A stretch of 64,000 bases of DNA, taken from Sphaerisporangium dianthi. Lineage in GTDB: Bacteria > Actinomycetota > Actinomycetes > Streptosporangiales > Streptosporangiaceae. The notes beneath the pieces were generated by a model. The model was not told the origin of the DNA, made no database searches, and saw nothing but the letters and a program-made list of their open reading frames with translations. The DNA lies in the NCBI RefSeq assembly GCF_042654065.1, contig NZ_JBHSFP010000040.1:1-64000 (forward strand), in the 5' to 3' direction. The translations under genes and the position numbers were made by a program. Within the stretch, counting starts at the first letter, position 1. Each line of letters opens with the position of its first letter. Shown here piece after piece: positions 56,320 to 64,000 of this stretch.

Positions 56320-56362
56320 AGGGCAGGACTTTACGCAGGAAATCGACGGCACGCCAAGAATC

Positions 56363-56380
56363 TTGCCCGATTTCGGGCAA
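56363..56380. promoter_or_regulatory. 18-base palindrome ahead of the glmS operon
   Basis: TTGCCCGA (56363-56370), TT, TCGGGCAA (56373-56380) form an exact inverted repeat, 44 bases upstream of the small gene's preferred start. It may be an operator or an RNA hairpin at the 5' end of the operon transcript. Confidence 0.45.
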
Positions 56381-56553
56381 CGATACGCACTTGACCCCCT
56401 TGATCCAGCCCCATCTCGTCGTGCCGCCCCCCTGGTGCAGGCAGGATTCCGCCCTCACGCACCCACCGCTGTTGCGCGTGGGCCGTGCACGGGGCCCCGG
56501 GGACGCGCTAGAGTCATCTCCGTACCCGGAGAGCGGTTGCCCTCCGCGGTCAC

Positions 56554-56626
56554 GCGGACGTGGCTCAGCTGGTAGAGCATCACCTTGCCAAGGTGAGGGT
56601 CGCGGGTTCGAATCCCGTCGTCCGCT
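56554..56626 (+). tRNA. tRNA-Gly (GCC), copy 1
   Basis: Cloverleaf with acceptor GCGGACG/CGTCCGC, D-arm TGGCTCAGCTGGTAGAGCA, anticodon loop TTGCCAA (anticodon GCC) and T-loop GGTTCGAATCC. 73 bases, CCA not encoded. A TAGAGT at 56509-56514 may be its -10. Confidence 0.97.
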
Positions 56627-56638
56627 CGGAAAGATCCT

Positions 56639-56709
56639 GGTGGAGTGGCCGAGAGGCGAGGCAGCGGCCTGCAAAGCCGCGTACACGGGTTCAAATCCCG
56701 TCTCCACCT
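56639..56709 (+). tRNA. tRNA-Cys (GCA)
   Basis: Acceptor GGTGGAG/CTCCACC, anticodon loop CTGCAAA (anticodon GCA) and T-loop GGTTCAAATCC. 71 bases, CCA not encoded. 12 bases after the first tRNA-Gly. Confidence 0.97.
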
Positions 56710-56784
56710 CGACGGGGTCTCGCACCGCCGGGATCCGGTAAAGTTGTACATGCACCACGCGGGCGTCACCGCCCGAGTGACCAT

Positions 56785-56857
56785 GCGGACGTGGCTCAGC
56801 TGGTAGAGCATCACCTTGCCAAGGTGAGGGTCGCGGGTTCGAATCCCGTCGTCCGCT
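56785..56857 (+). tRNA. tRNA-Gly (GCC), copy 2
   Basis: Identical over the full 73 bases to the copy at 56554-56626. It lies 75 bases after tRNA-Cys and may have its own promoter (TAAAGT about 56735-56745). CCA not encoded. Confidence 0.97.
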
Positions 56858-56872
56858 CTGATTCCTCATCGA

Positions 56873-56947
56873 GGGCGATTAGCTCAGTGGGAGAGCGCTA
56901 CCTTGACACGGTAGAGGCCACTGGTTCAATCCCAGTATCGCCCACCA
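56873..56947 (+). tRNA. tRNA-Val (GAC) with encoded CCA
   Basis: Acceptor GGGCGAT/ATCGCCC, anticodon loop TTGACAC (anticodon GAC), T-loop GGTTCAATCCC, discriminator A at 56944 and CCA at 56945-56947. The only tRNA of the four with a genomic CCA. Confidence 0.96.
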
Positions 56948-57021
56948 TGACATGGCCGCCTTACCGGAACGAGTGGCCGGCCGCGCCCGGTTCCGCAGGT
57001 CGGCCGAGGTCGCATTCTCGT

Positions 57022-57053
57022 ACAAGCCGTCTTCCATCCGGAAGGCGGCTTGT
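57022..57053 (+). terminator. hairpin after the tRNA cluster
   Basis: ACAAGCCGTCTTCC (57022-57035) pairs with GGAAGGCGGCTTGT (57040-57053), 14 pairs with one G-T, four-base loop. It is 75 bases past tRNA-Val and likely ends the tRNA transcript. Confidence 0.65.
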
Positions 57054-57205
57054 GGCGTTCCAGCCAGTTCTGCGTCGTGCGCACCCTGGCGCCGCGGAAC
57101 CAGGCGGCGGTCGTCTGACGACGCGCATGCGCCGCGGCGGGCCGGCGACGGCGAGCGGCGTCGCCGCTCGTGAGGGTGAAGCCGCCGCCCGGGACCCGAG
57201 AGGAC

Positions 57206-58237
57206 CTATGGGACGTCGGCCGGCCGCTGGCCGAGGCCGGCGGGTGGTGGGGCGATGGGCCGGACCTCGCGCCTCCGGCCGTCCGGTCCGCGGCGGATCA
57301 CGTACTCGGCGACGGCCAGCGCGGTGGCGCCGAGCAGCACTTCGCTCACCGTGGAGACCAGGCGGCTGGCCAGCGCCACCACCGCGGCCGCCGGAGCGGG
57401 GAGCACCAGGGTCAGCGCGGCCGTCAGCACCGCCTCGCGGACGCCGATGCCGTCGGGGATGAAGACCGCCGCGATGCCGGCCGACGTGGCGAGGGTGAAC
57501 GCGCCGACGCACAACGCCAGAGAACGTCCCGGCGGGGCGCCCATCGCGATGGCCAGCGGCCACAGGTGCAGCCCGGTGACCACCCACGACAGGCTCTGCC
57601 AGGCGACCGCCAGCCGTACCCCGCGCACCGAGACGGACGTGGCCGCCGCGGGCCTGCGCAGCAGTCGCAGCAGCAGCGCCGAGCCCTGGTTGATCAGTTG
57701 CGGCCGCACCAGGACGACCACGATCAGCACGGCGGCGCCCGCGAGCCACGCCGCCCGCGCGCCCAGCATCTGCACGCCCGCGAGCAGCCCGACGGTGAAC
57801 CCGCTGAGCAGCACCAGGCTCATGACCACCGCCGACGCGCTCATCAGCCGCCCGAAGGTGACGCCGTTGGCCGTGGCGACCTTCGTCATGGCGATCAGGC
57901 CGGGCACCCTCCCCGGCACGTACTTCGACAGGAAGCCCACGAAGAAGATCCGGACCACGCGCGGCTCGCTGACCGGCGGGCCGATCTCCAGCAGCACGAC
58001 GCGCCAGGCCAGGAACCCGAACGACAGCCCCAGCGTGCTGGCCAGCAGCGCGCCGGCCAGCAGGAGGCCGATCTGCCCGGTGTCGCGCTGGGCGAACAGG
58101 ACGGAGACCACGCTCCAGTCCAGCCGGGACAGCGTCAGCACGATCGCGCCCGCGGCGACCAGCGCGAAGGCGGCGATCAACGCCCGTATCAGCGGACGCG
58201 GCAGCCGCGGCGGCCGGGGCAGCCTGATCGCCCTCAC
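57206..58237 (-). CDS. LPG_synthase_TM/flippase-like multi-pass membrane protein
   Basis: 343 residues with about eight membrane helices. The pattern FFVGFLSKYVPGRVPGLIAM with FIPDGIGVREAVLTAAL matches the UPF0104 / lysylphosphatidylglycerol synthase transmembrane family, members of which flip lipids or accompany glycosyltransferases. GTG 58237 overlaps the upstream glycosyltransferase stop (GTGA), tying it to that pathway. I infer export or flipping of a lipid-linked glycan. Confidence 0.85.
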   Translation of the reverse strand: MRAIRLPRPPRLPRPLIRALIAAFALVAAGAIVLTLSRLDWSVVSVLFAQRDTGQIGLLLAGALLASTLGLSFGFLAWRVVLLEIGPPVSEPRVVRIFFVGFLSKYVPGRVPGLIAMTKVATANGVTFGRLMSASAVVMSLVLLSGFTVGLLAGVQMLGARAAWLAGAAVLIVVVLVRPQLINQGSALLLRLLRRPAAATSVSVRGVRLAVAWQSLSWVVTGLHLWPLAIAMGAPPGRSLALCVGAFTLATSAGIAAVFIPDGIGVREAVLTAALTLVLPAPAAAVVALASRLVSTVSEVLLGATALAVAEYVIRRGPDGRRREVRPIAPPPAGLGQRPADVP

Positions 58238-59316
58238 TCGCGGGCACCGGCCGACGGCACCGGGGACAGGCCGGTCCTGATCGGCTCTCCTCTCCTGCGG
58301 CTCAGCTCGTAGGCGACGCGCAGCAGCCCGACGCAGGCGCCGAGGAAGAACGCCGTGTGGAAGCACAGCTGCATCCAGGTCACCCACAGCGCGAACCCGG
58401 CGCCCCGATGCCGGCGGGCGAAGGTGATGAACGGGCGGTTGCCGCTCAGGAACATCCCGAACGTCAACGCCGGTACGGCCAGCAGCCAAGGGCTGAGGAA
58501 CACCAGCGGCAGGGTGAGGAAGGTGGCCGTCGCCGAGGACGAGGAGACCGCGGGCGGTTTGCGGCGCTTGTGCTGGCCCGTCCCGATCATGTTGAGCTGG
58601 AAGCCGACCCTGCCCTCGGCGCGCAGCCGCCGCGCCCTGACCATGATCACCGGAAGGGTGGTGGACCGGACGAACCGCTCCGCCAGGCACCCCCAGAAAC
58701 GGTCCTCGTCGTCGGCCTTGGTGACCACCGAATCGGTCACCACCAGCCGGTAGCGGGACGGGACCCGCGTGCCGAACTCGAAGTCCTCGCCGTCGCGCAG
58801 CCGCTCGTCCAGCCGGCCCGCCTCCTCGAAGACGTGCCGCGGGATCAGCGTGCACGACAGGAACGTCGCCGTGGTCTTCCTGCGCTCGTAGTGCTCGCAC
58901 AGGACCCGGTAGCGCTCCACCGGCCCGTCGTCGTACAGCGGCTCGGCGTCGTAGATGCCCTGGACCATCCCACAGTCCGGCGTCCGCAGGTACAACGCGA
59001 CCGCGTTGTGGATCGCGTCGGGCGCCAGCGCCGTGTCGGAGTCCACGAAGAACAGCAACGGCGCGGAGCTGCTCGCCACCCCGAGGTTGCGGGCTCCGGC
59101 CGGCCCCTGGTTGCGCGGCGGCTCGACGATCGCGCAGGGGAACTCCCGCGCTATCTCGAGCGAGCCGTCGGTGCTGACGTCGTCGACGACGATCACCTCG
59201 GCCGGAGCGTACGTCTGCGCGTACACCGATTCCAGGCAGGCCCTGAGGGTCTTCCTCTTGTTGTAGTTCGGCACGATGACCGCGACATCCGGGTGCAAGG
59301 CCGTCACGTCAGTCAT
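58234..59316 (-). CDS. family 2 glycosyltransferase, membrane anchored
   Basis: 360 residues from ATG 59316 (AAGGGA six bases upstream; ATG 59331 also possible). GT2 domain: VAVIVPNYNKRKTLRACLES, EVIVVDDVSTDGS, DSD (FFVDSDTALAPDA) and GEDFEFGTR. Two or three C-terminal helices (TLPLVFLSPWLLAVPALTFG; LCFHTAFFLGACVGLLRV) anchor it. It is paralogous to the three GT2 genes at 60768-64000, sharing the same domain order and the basic segment after the catalytic domain. Confidence 0.9.
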   Translation of the reverse strand: MTDVTALHPDVAVIVPNYNKRKTLRACLESVYAQTYAPAEVIVVDDVSTDGSLEIAREFPCAIVEPPRNQGPAGARNLGVASSSAPLLFFVDSDTALAPDAIHNAVALYLRTPDCGMVQGIYDAEPLYDDGPVERYRVLCEHYERRKTTATFLSCTLIPRHVFEEAGRLDERLRDGEDFEFGTRVPSRYRLVVTDSVVTKADDEDRFWGCLAERFVRSTTLPVIMVRARRLRAEGRVGFQLNMIGTGQHKRRKPPAVSSSSATATFLTLPLVFLSPWLLAVPALTFGMFLSGNRPFITFARRHRGAGFALWVTWMQLCFHTAFFLGACVGLLRVAYELSRRRGEPIRTGLSPVPSAGARE

Positions 59317-59334
59317 ATCCGTTCCCTTCATCGG

Positions 59335-60561
59335 TCAACTCACCGACATGACCACGCGCTGGGCCCGATGGTCGGACAGCCCTTCGGAGCCGGGCAGCTC
59401 ATAGTCGTGCACGGTCACGTCCGGGGTGGTGTACATCCAGTCGATCCGCCACCAGTCGTCGCTCCCGGCACGGAATGTCGTCGGATAGAGCGACGAGAGC
59501 GCCCGCGTCTGGTCGACCAGCCTCTCCGGGAGCAGGCGGCGGATTCCCATCGCCGGGGAGGTGTTCAGGTCGCCGGCGAGCACCACGGTGTTACGGTTGG
59601 CCGCGATGTCGGTGCCGACCGCCCGATAGCTCGCCTCGCGCCGGAGCTTCCTGCTGAGGTTGTCCTCGCGGGCCTGGGCGTCGTACAGCCGCCAGTCGAG
59701 CGGGGGCTGGCCGGCGTGCCAGTCGTAGAAGGACACGATCTTGCCGTTCACGTCGATGTCGGTGCGCAGCGTCTCGACCGCGTAGCTCTCGGGCCAGTCC
59801 CGCACCTTCTCCGGGATCACCTTCTGGTCGGCCGGCAGCCACCGCCGCATGTCCAGGGCGCGCCGCCCGACGATCGGGAACCGCGAGAGCGTGATCTGGT
59901 GACCCGCCACCGCGACCTGGTAGCCGGGGAACGCGCGGCGCAGCTCGGGCAGCTTGTCGATCCGCAGCGCCAGGTCGGCCTCCCCCCAGCCTTGCGCCAT
60001 CAGGTCCCCGGCCTTGATGTCGATGTACAGGTACTCGCTCAGCAGGTAGACGTCGGCGTTCAGCCCGCGCAGGTAGTCGTAGAACCCGGGTGAGTACCGT
60101 TCACCGGCCGCGGTGCGCCAATCCTGGTCCCAGAACTCGGTGTTCCAGGCGGCCACGGTGATGGCTCCCGGCGGCGCGGGCGGCGGCGTGTACCAGAGGG
60201 TCGCGTAGTTGATCCCGCTCTGCCCGGCGCCGAGCACGCCGGTGACGACGAGCAGCGACATGATCCGCCACCGGACCGGACGGGCCATCGGCGCCACGAT
60301 CATCAGCAGCGCCGGGACCACCAGGAACAGCAGCGGCGGGATCAGCTCGATCGGCGCCCACAGCGACGTGCGCCCGCTCGCCAGCAGATGGGCCGCCACG
60401 AACAGCAGCCAGGCCACCGAGGCGGTCACGACCAGCTTGGTGCCCAGGCACCAGCGGCGCCGCGGGCGGACGAAACGCCCAACGCGCGTCGTCCAGCCCT
60501 GACCGGGCTGAGCCGGCGCGCTGGTGATCTGCTCCTCGATCGCGACGTCCCGGTCGCTCAT
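59335..60561 (-). CDS. membrane-anchored endonuclease/exonuclease/phosphatase-fold protein
   Basis: 408 residues from ATG 60561 (GAGG upstream). Three N-terminal helices (LVVTASVAWLLFVAAHLLAS, IELIPPLLFLVVPALLMIVA, MSLLVVTGVLGAGQS) hold an extracytoplasmic EEP domain with AAWNTEFWDQD, YDWHAGQPP, VLAGDLNTSP, WRIDWMYT and catalytic SDHRAQ. EEP enzymes cleave phosphodiesters; in an envelope setting the substrate could be a lipid- or glycan-phosphate, but this is inference. First gene of the leftward operon (EEP, GT2, flippase-like). Confidence 0.87.
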   Translation of the reverse strand: MSDRDVAIEEQITSAPAQPGQGWTTRVGRFVRPRRRWCLGTKLVVTASVAWLLFVAAHLLASGRTSLWAPIELIPPLLFLVVPALLMIVAPMARPVRWRIMSLLVVTGVLGAGQSGINYATLWYTPPPAPPGAITVAAWNTEFWDQDWRTAAGERYSPGFYDYLRGLNADVYLLSEYLYIDIKAGDLMAQGWGEADLALRIDKLPELRRAFPGYQVAVAGHQITLSRFPIVGRRALDMRRWLPADQKVIPEKVRDWPESYAVETLRTDIDVNGKIVSFYDWHAGQPPLDWRLYDAQAREDNLSRKLRREASYRAVGTDIAANRNTVVLAGDLNTSPAMGIRRLLPERLVDQTRALSSLYPTTFRAGSDDWWRIDWMYTTPDVTVHDYELPGSEGLSDHRAQRVVMSVS

Positions 60562-60592
60562 CGGCACCGCCTCGGTGAGTAGGCCAGCGTTG

Positions 60593-60702
60593 AACGTACT
60601 GAGCTTTTCTTGTCGCTTTCTTGTCAAGGGCCGCCACGGGAAAAGGCGCCCGGCCGGCGCGAAAAGCGCGACAAGAATGGGACAAGCCCGCCTGGCTAGC
60701 GT
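60593..60702. promoter_or_regulatory. mirrored GACAAG direct repeats and divergent -10 boxes
   Basis: Rightward: GACAAG at 60670-60675 and 60681-60686 (11-base period), then 10 bases, then TAGCGT (60697-60702). Leftward, read on the minus strand: GACAAG at 60625-60620 and 60614-60609 (11-base period), then 10 bases, then TACGTT (60598-60593). The two half-promoters are mirror images with equal spacing. No -35 hexamer fits at 16-18 bases, so an activator on the repeats is likely, as for OmpR-type regulators. Confidence 0.6.
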
Positions 60703-60767
60703 GAATCGGACGCGAGGTCTGACGCACATCCGTCCGGAACAACGGCCTCTAGCCCCTGGAGCACATC

Positions 60768-61775
60768 ATGAGTCGGGAGCGCCCGCTAGTCTCGGTCATC
60801 ATTCCCAGCTACAACCGGTCCGACGTATTACGCCTCTGCCTAAGTGCGGTGAAAAACCAGACTTATCCGCATATCGAGGTCATCGTGGTGGACGACTGCG
60901 GCACCGAGGACGCGGCCGAGGTGGCCGCGTCGATGGGAGCCAAGGTGCTGCGCACCGAGGTCAACGGCGGCCCCACCCCCGCGCGCAACCTCGGCGCCGA
61001 GCACGCCACCGGCGAAGTCCTGCTCTTCCTCGACGCCGACATCGCCCTCGACCCGGACGCCGTCGCGAACGCGGTGACGATACTCGCCTCCGAGCCGTCG
61101 ATCGGCGCCCTGGGCGGCATCCTGCTGCCCGAGTCGCTGGTGTCCCAGAGCCTCGCCTCGCAATATCGCGCGCTGCAGATGTACCGCTGGTGGATGCCGG
61201 CCCACCGGCCGACCCTGGAGTTGCACGCGTCGGTGCTCGCGGTGCCGGCCAAGGTGTTCGCCGAGGTCGGCCCGTTCGACCCGCTGCTGCGCGAGACCGT
61301 CTCCTCCGACTACCGCGTCCGCGTGAAGCGGTCCTATGACGTGAAGCTCACCGACGCCGTCCGGGGCCGCAAGGACCACGACGCCACCGTGCGGACGATC
61401 CTGGGCAAGGTGTTCCGCCGCGCCCGCATCAGCGCGATGGACTGGCGCAAGGGCGAGACCCCCGGCGACTCCAAGCCGCGCGCCATCGGCGGCGTCCTGC
61501 TGCTCGCCGCCGTCCCGGCCCTGGCCCTGCCCATGGCGGTGGGCCGCGCCGGCGCGGTCGTGCCGCCCGCGCTCGTCGCCGCCGCCATCGCCCTGGACGG
61601 CGGCACCCACCGCTTCGCCTTCGCCCAGCGGGGCATCCCGTTCGGCCTGTACTTCTCCGGCGTGCACCTCGCCGTCACCTTCACCGGCGCCCTCGGTGGA
61701 GCACTGGGCGTCGTGCAGCGCCTCGCGCTCTCGCGCCTGGAGAAGCCCGCCCAGCTGCTCGCCACGCAGGATTAG
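60768..61775 (+). CDS. family 2 glycosyltransferase
   Basis: 335 residues. GT2 motifs: VSVIIPSYNRSDVLRLCLSA, EVIVVDDCGTEDA, and FLDADIALDPDA (DxD), with the distal acid in RGRKDHDATVRTILG. C-terminal hydrophobic region (two or three helices, VLLLAAVPALALPMAVGRAG and later). First gene of the rightward operon, one of four GT2 paralogues. Probable role: building or decorating a surface glycan or glycolipid. Confidence 0.9.
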   Translation: MSRERPLVSVIIPSYNRSDVLRLCLSAVKNQTYPHIEVIVVDDCGTEDAAEVAASMGAKVLRTEVNGGPTPARNLGAEHATGEVLLFLDADIALDPDAVANAVTILASEPSIGALGGILLPESLVSQSLASQYRALQMYRWWMPAHRPTLELHASVLAVPAKVFAEVGPFDPLLRETVSSDYRVRVKRSYDVKLTDAVRGRKDHDATVRTILGKVFRRARISAMDWRKGETPGDSKPRAIGGVLLLAAVPALALPMAVGRAGAVVPPALVAAAIALDGGTHRFAFAQRGIPFGLYFSGVHLAVTFTGALGGALGVVQRLALSRLEKPAQLLATQD

Positions 61776-62468
61776 GTGACCATGCACGTCATAGGCGCAG
61801 GTTTCGGCCGGACAGGAACGCTCTCTCTCAAGACCGCGCTGGAGTGGCTCGGCTTCGGGCCGTGCCATCACATGGTGGAGGTGTTCCAGCATCCCGAGCA
61901 GATCCGGTCCTGGCGCGAGGCCACCGGCGGGCGCCCGGCGAACTGGGACGACCTGCTCGTCGGCTACGAGTCGTGCGTGGACGGGCCGACCTCCGTCCAC
62001 TGGCGCGAGCTCGCCGAGCACTATCCGAAGGCCAAGATCATCTTGACCGTGCGCGACCCGGAGCGCTGGGTGGCCAGCATGAACAGGACCCTGTTCATGC
62101 AGCGGCGGCGGATGAACTCGCCCGCGGGCAGAGCCGCCGTCCTGCTGTCGAGGCTGCTCGGCACCGATCTCGCCGAGTTCGTCAGGATGGTCGACACGAC
62201 CCTCGACGCCCAGACCTTCAGAACGCGGGCCGACCGCGAGCCCGGGCGTGCCATCGAGCTGTTCAAGGCGCACACCGAGAAGGTCGTCGCGGCTATCCCG
62301 CCCGAGCGGCTGCTCGTCTTCGACGTCGCCGACGGCTGGACGCCGCTCTGCGAGTTCCTCGGCGTCCCGGTGCCGGCCGCGCCGTTCCCCCGGGTGAACA
62401 ACACCTCCGACTTCACCCAGAGCGGCAGGGGCAGGGCCGCGCCCATGCTCCTGCGCCGGACCAGGTGA
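61776..62468 (+). CDS. sulfotransferase-family protein
   Basis: 230 residues. PAPS 5'-phosphate loop FGRTGTLSLKTALEW and 3'-phosphate site ILTVRDPERWVAS mark the sulfotransferase fold (Sulfotransfer_4 type). GTG 61776 directly follows the upstream stop; an ATG six bases later is equally possible. Set between glycosyltransferase genes, it may sulfate the glycan they make. Not all members of this group have proven sulfotransferase activity. Confidence 0.82.
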   Translation: MTMHVIGAGFGRTGTLSLKTALEWLGFGPCHHMVEVFQHPEQIRSWREATGGRPANWDDLLVGYESCVDGPTSVHWRELAEHYPKAKIILTVRDPERWVASMNRTLFMQRRRMNSPAGRAAVLLSRLLGTDLAEFVRMVDTTLDAQTFRTRADREPGRAIELFKAHTEKVVAAIPPERLLVFDVADGWTPLCEFLGVPVPAAPFPRVNNTSDFTQSGRGRAAPMLLRRTR

Positions 62469-62509
62469 GCGGCCGCATGCCGTCCGCGGAGCCGAAAGGG
62501 GCAGCGAAC

Positions 62510-63541
62510 ATGGAGGAACGACGGCCGCTCGTCTCGGTCATCGTGCCGAACTACAACTACGCCCGCACGCTCGACCTGTGCCTGAGCGCGCTGGAGCGGC
62601 AGAGCCACCCCCGCATCGAGGTGATCGTCGTCGACGACCGCAGCACCGACGACTCGGTGGAGATCGCCCACCGGCACGGGGTGCGGGTCGTGGTCACCGA
62701 CACCAACATCGGCGCGCCGGCGGCGCGCAACCTCGGCGTGGGGTACGCGCACGGGGAGATCCTGTTCTTCCTCGACTCCGACCTGGCGCTGGCCGAGGAC
62801 GTGGTCGAGCGCGCGGTGGACCTGCTCACCGCCGATCCCACGCTGGGGGTGGTGTGCGGCACCTACGACCCCGAGCCGCTGATCCCCGACAGCATGGTGG
62901 AGCGGTACCGCAGCCTCCAGCTGCACTACTGGATCTCCGGCGACGAGGGCGACATCACCACGATCTACTCCGCGCTGTTCGCCATGCGGGCGGAGGTCTT
63001 CCACGAGGTGGGGCCGCTCAACCCGGCGCTGCGGCACAGCGAGAACGCCGAGTACGGCCACCGCGTCACAGGGCGGGGGTACCGGATCGTCCTGGACAAC
63101 AGGATCCGCGGCAGGCACGACCATGACGACCGGCTGCGCGTGGTGCTGTCGAAGTTCTTCCACCGCGCGCGCCTGCACATCCCGCTGTACCTTCGCCGCC
63201 CGGACTTCAACGGCGGCCCGGCCAACAGCAGCCGCGGCTGGGGGGCGCTCGCCGCCCTGTTCGCCGTGCTCGCGGCGCCGTTGCCGGCGCTGCTCGGTCC
63301 CCTCTGGCTGCTCGCGCCGATCGGGCTGCTGCTCGGCTCGATCGCGGCCGACCTCGGCATGTACCGCTTCGTCCGGCGCTATGCCGGCACGCCGTTCACC
63401 GTCTACTTCGCCGCGGTCCACTTCCTGGTGAACGTCACCGTCGGGGTGGCGGTGTTCGCCGGCGCGGCCCAGTGCCTGCTGTCCAGCCGGTTCCGGCGCA
63501 CCTACGACGTGACGCCCCCCTCCGCGCCGGTGGGGGTGTGA
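62510..63541 (+). CDS. family 2 glycosyltransferase
   Basis: 343 residues from ATG 62510, with AAAGGGG eight bases upstream. GT2 motifs: LVSVIVPNYNYARTLDLCLS, VIVVDDRSTDDS, FFLDSDLALAEDV, and RGRHDHDDRLRVVLSKFFHR. Two to three C-terminal helices. Close paralogue of the gene that follows and similar to the one at 60768. Confidence 0.9.
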   Translation: MEERRPLVSVIVPNYNYARTLDLCLSALERQSHPRIEVIVVDDRSTDDSVEIAHRHGVRVVVTDTNIGAPAARNLGVGYAHGEILFFLDSDLALAEDVVERAVDLLTADPTLGVVCGTYDPEPLIPDSMVERYRSLQLHYWISGDEGDITTIYSALFAMRAEVFHEVGPLNPALRHSENAEYGHRVTGRGYRIVLDNRIRGRHDHDDRLRVVLSKFFHRARLHIPLYLRRPDFNGGPANSSRGWGALAALFAVLAAPLPALLGPLWLLAPIGLLLGSIAADLGMYRFVRRYAGTPFTVYFAAVHFLVNVTVGVAVFAGAAQCLLSSRFRRTYDVTPPSAPVGV

Positions 63542-63543
63542 GC

Positions 63544-64000
63544 ATGACCGGCCACTCCCCCCTGGTCTCGGTGATCGTGCCGAACTACAACTACGCCACC
63601 TCGCTGGAGCTCTGCCTGCGCGCCATGCAGGCCCAGACCTACCGGCCGATCGAGCTGCTGGTGGTGGACGACGGCAGCACCGACGACTCGGTCGCCGTCG
63701 CGCGGCGGCTCGGCGTGCGGGTCGTGAGCACCGAGCGCAACATGGGGGTGGCCGGCGCGCGCAACCTCGGCGTCGCCCACGCCCGTGGCGAGATCCTGGT
63801 GTTCGTCGACTCCGACGTGGCCGCCTACCCCGAGTCCGTCGAGGTGGCGGTGGGCATGCTGGCGGCCGATCCGCGGCTCGGCGCGGTGTGCAGCATCCAC
63901 GACCCCGAGCCGCTGATCCGCGACAGCCTCGTCGAGGAGTACCGCGCGCTGCAGTACTACTACTGGACGGCCAGCTCGGAGGGGCCGATCTCGTTCCTGT
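63544..64000 (+). CDS. family 2 glycosyltransferase, truncated by window end
   Basis: Starts at ATG 63544, two bases after the previous stop, and remains open to the window end (152 codons seen). The visible part holds LVSVIVPNYNYATSLELCLR, LLVVDDGSTDDS and VFVDSDVAAYPES, so it is another GT2 paralogue, nearly matching the previous protein in its first 60 residues. C-terminus and downstream genes lie outside the window. Confidence 0.9.
   Translation, partial: MTGHSPLVSVIVPNYNYATSLELCLRAMQAQTYRPIELLVVDDGSTDDSVAVARRLGVRVVSTERNMGVAGARNLGVAHARGEILVFVDSDVAAYPESVEVAVGMLAADPRLGAVCSIHDPEPLIRDSLVEEYRALQYYYWTASSEGPISFL

Noticed and set aside
56873..57205. tRNA-Val as integration site of a mobile element
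   Set aside because: No integrase, no second copy of the tRNA 3' end and no compositional change downstream within the window.

Overview
The window is very GC-rich actinobacterial chromosome. GTG and TTG starts are common, GTGA/ATGA gene overlaps are frequent, and the content (ECF sigma with zinc anti-sigma, SARP and LAL regulators, class I nrdAB under a B12 riboswitch, divergent glgM/glgC) fits a filamentous actinomycete. Streptosporangiales is my best guess, by inference only. I see no transposase, integrase, phage gene or CRISPR array, so the window looks like ordinary, mostly vertically inherited chromosome.

Region 1 (1-8.1 kb): a lipoprotein, a four-gene molybdate uptake operon read leftward (HTH-TOBE regulator, modA, modB, modC), an RsbQ/RsbP-like hydrolase plus PAS-PP2C phosphatase pair, and a P450-ferredoxin pair divergent from a TetR regulator. 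Region 2 (8.1-19.6 kb): a giant LuxR-type LAL regulator, an alpha/beta hydrolase overlapping a GMC oxidoreductase, a DUF4142 protein divergent from an ECF sigma/anti-sigma pair, and a cytochrome-b-like membrane protein coupled to a NuoF-ferredoxin fusion. Region 3 (19.8-28.3 kb): GNAT protein, two-component system divergent from a membrane acyltransferase across a perfect palindrome, a SARP-AAA-TPR regulator, and a YfiH-family protein.

Region 4 (28.6-35.4 kb): a small secreted protein, a 29-residue membrane microprotein, glgM and glgC divergent (maltose-1-phosphate/glycogen route), a DUF5709-like acidic protein, a beta-helix-like membrane protein and an MscS channel. Region 5 (35.5-45.1 kb): nrdA-nrdB behind a cobalamin riboswitch, an orphan TctC-like binding protein, a DUF998 membrane protein, a polyprenyl synthase carrying an in-frame 3 x 30 bp repeat, and a second two-component system. 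Region 6 (45.2-53 kb): one leftward operon from lacI through a sugar ABC importer (binding protein and two permeases, no ATPase) to two carbohydrate-active enzymes, with two LacI-type operators ahead of lacI.

Region 7 (53.1-57.1 kb): pirin, glmS with a small upstream partner, then a tRNA cluster Gly-Cys-Gly-Val with a terminator-like hairpin. Region 8 (57.2-64 kb, running off the end): two divergent operons encoding at least four family-2 glycosyltransferases, a sulfotransferase-like protein, a membrane-anchored endonuclease/exonuclease/phosphatase-fold protein and a flippase-like LPG_synthase_TM protein. Their shared promoter carries mirror-image GACAAG direct repeats with the same spacing to a -10 hexamer on both strands. 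This is the best candidate in the window for an undescribed pathway with its own regulator.
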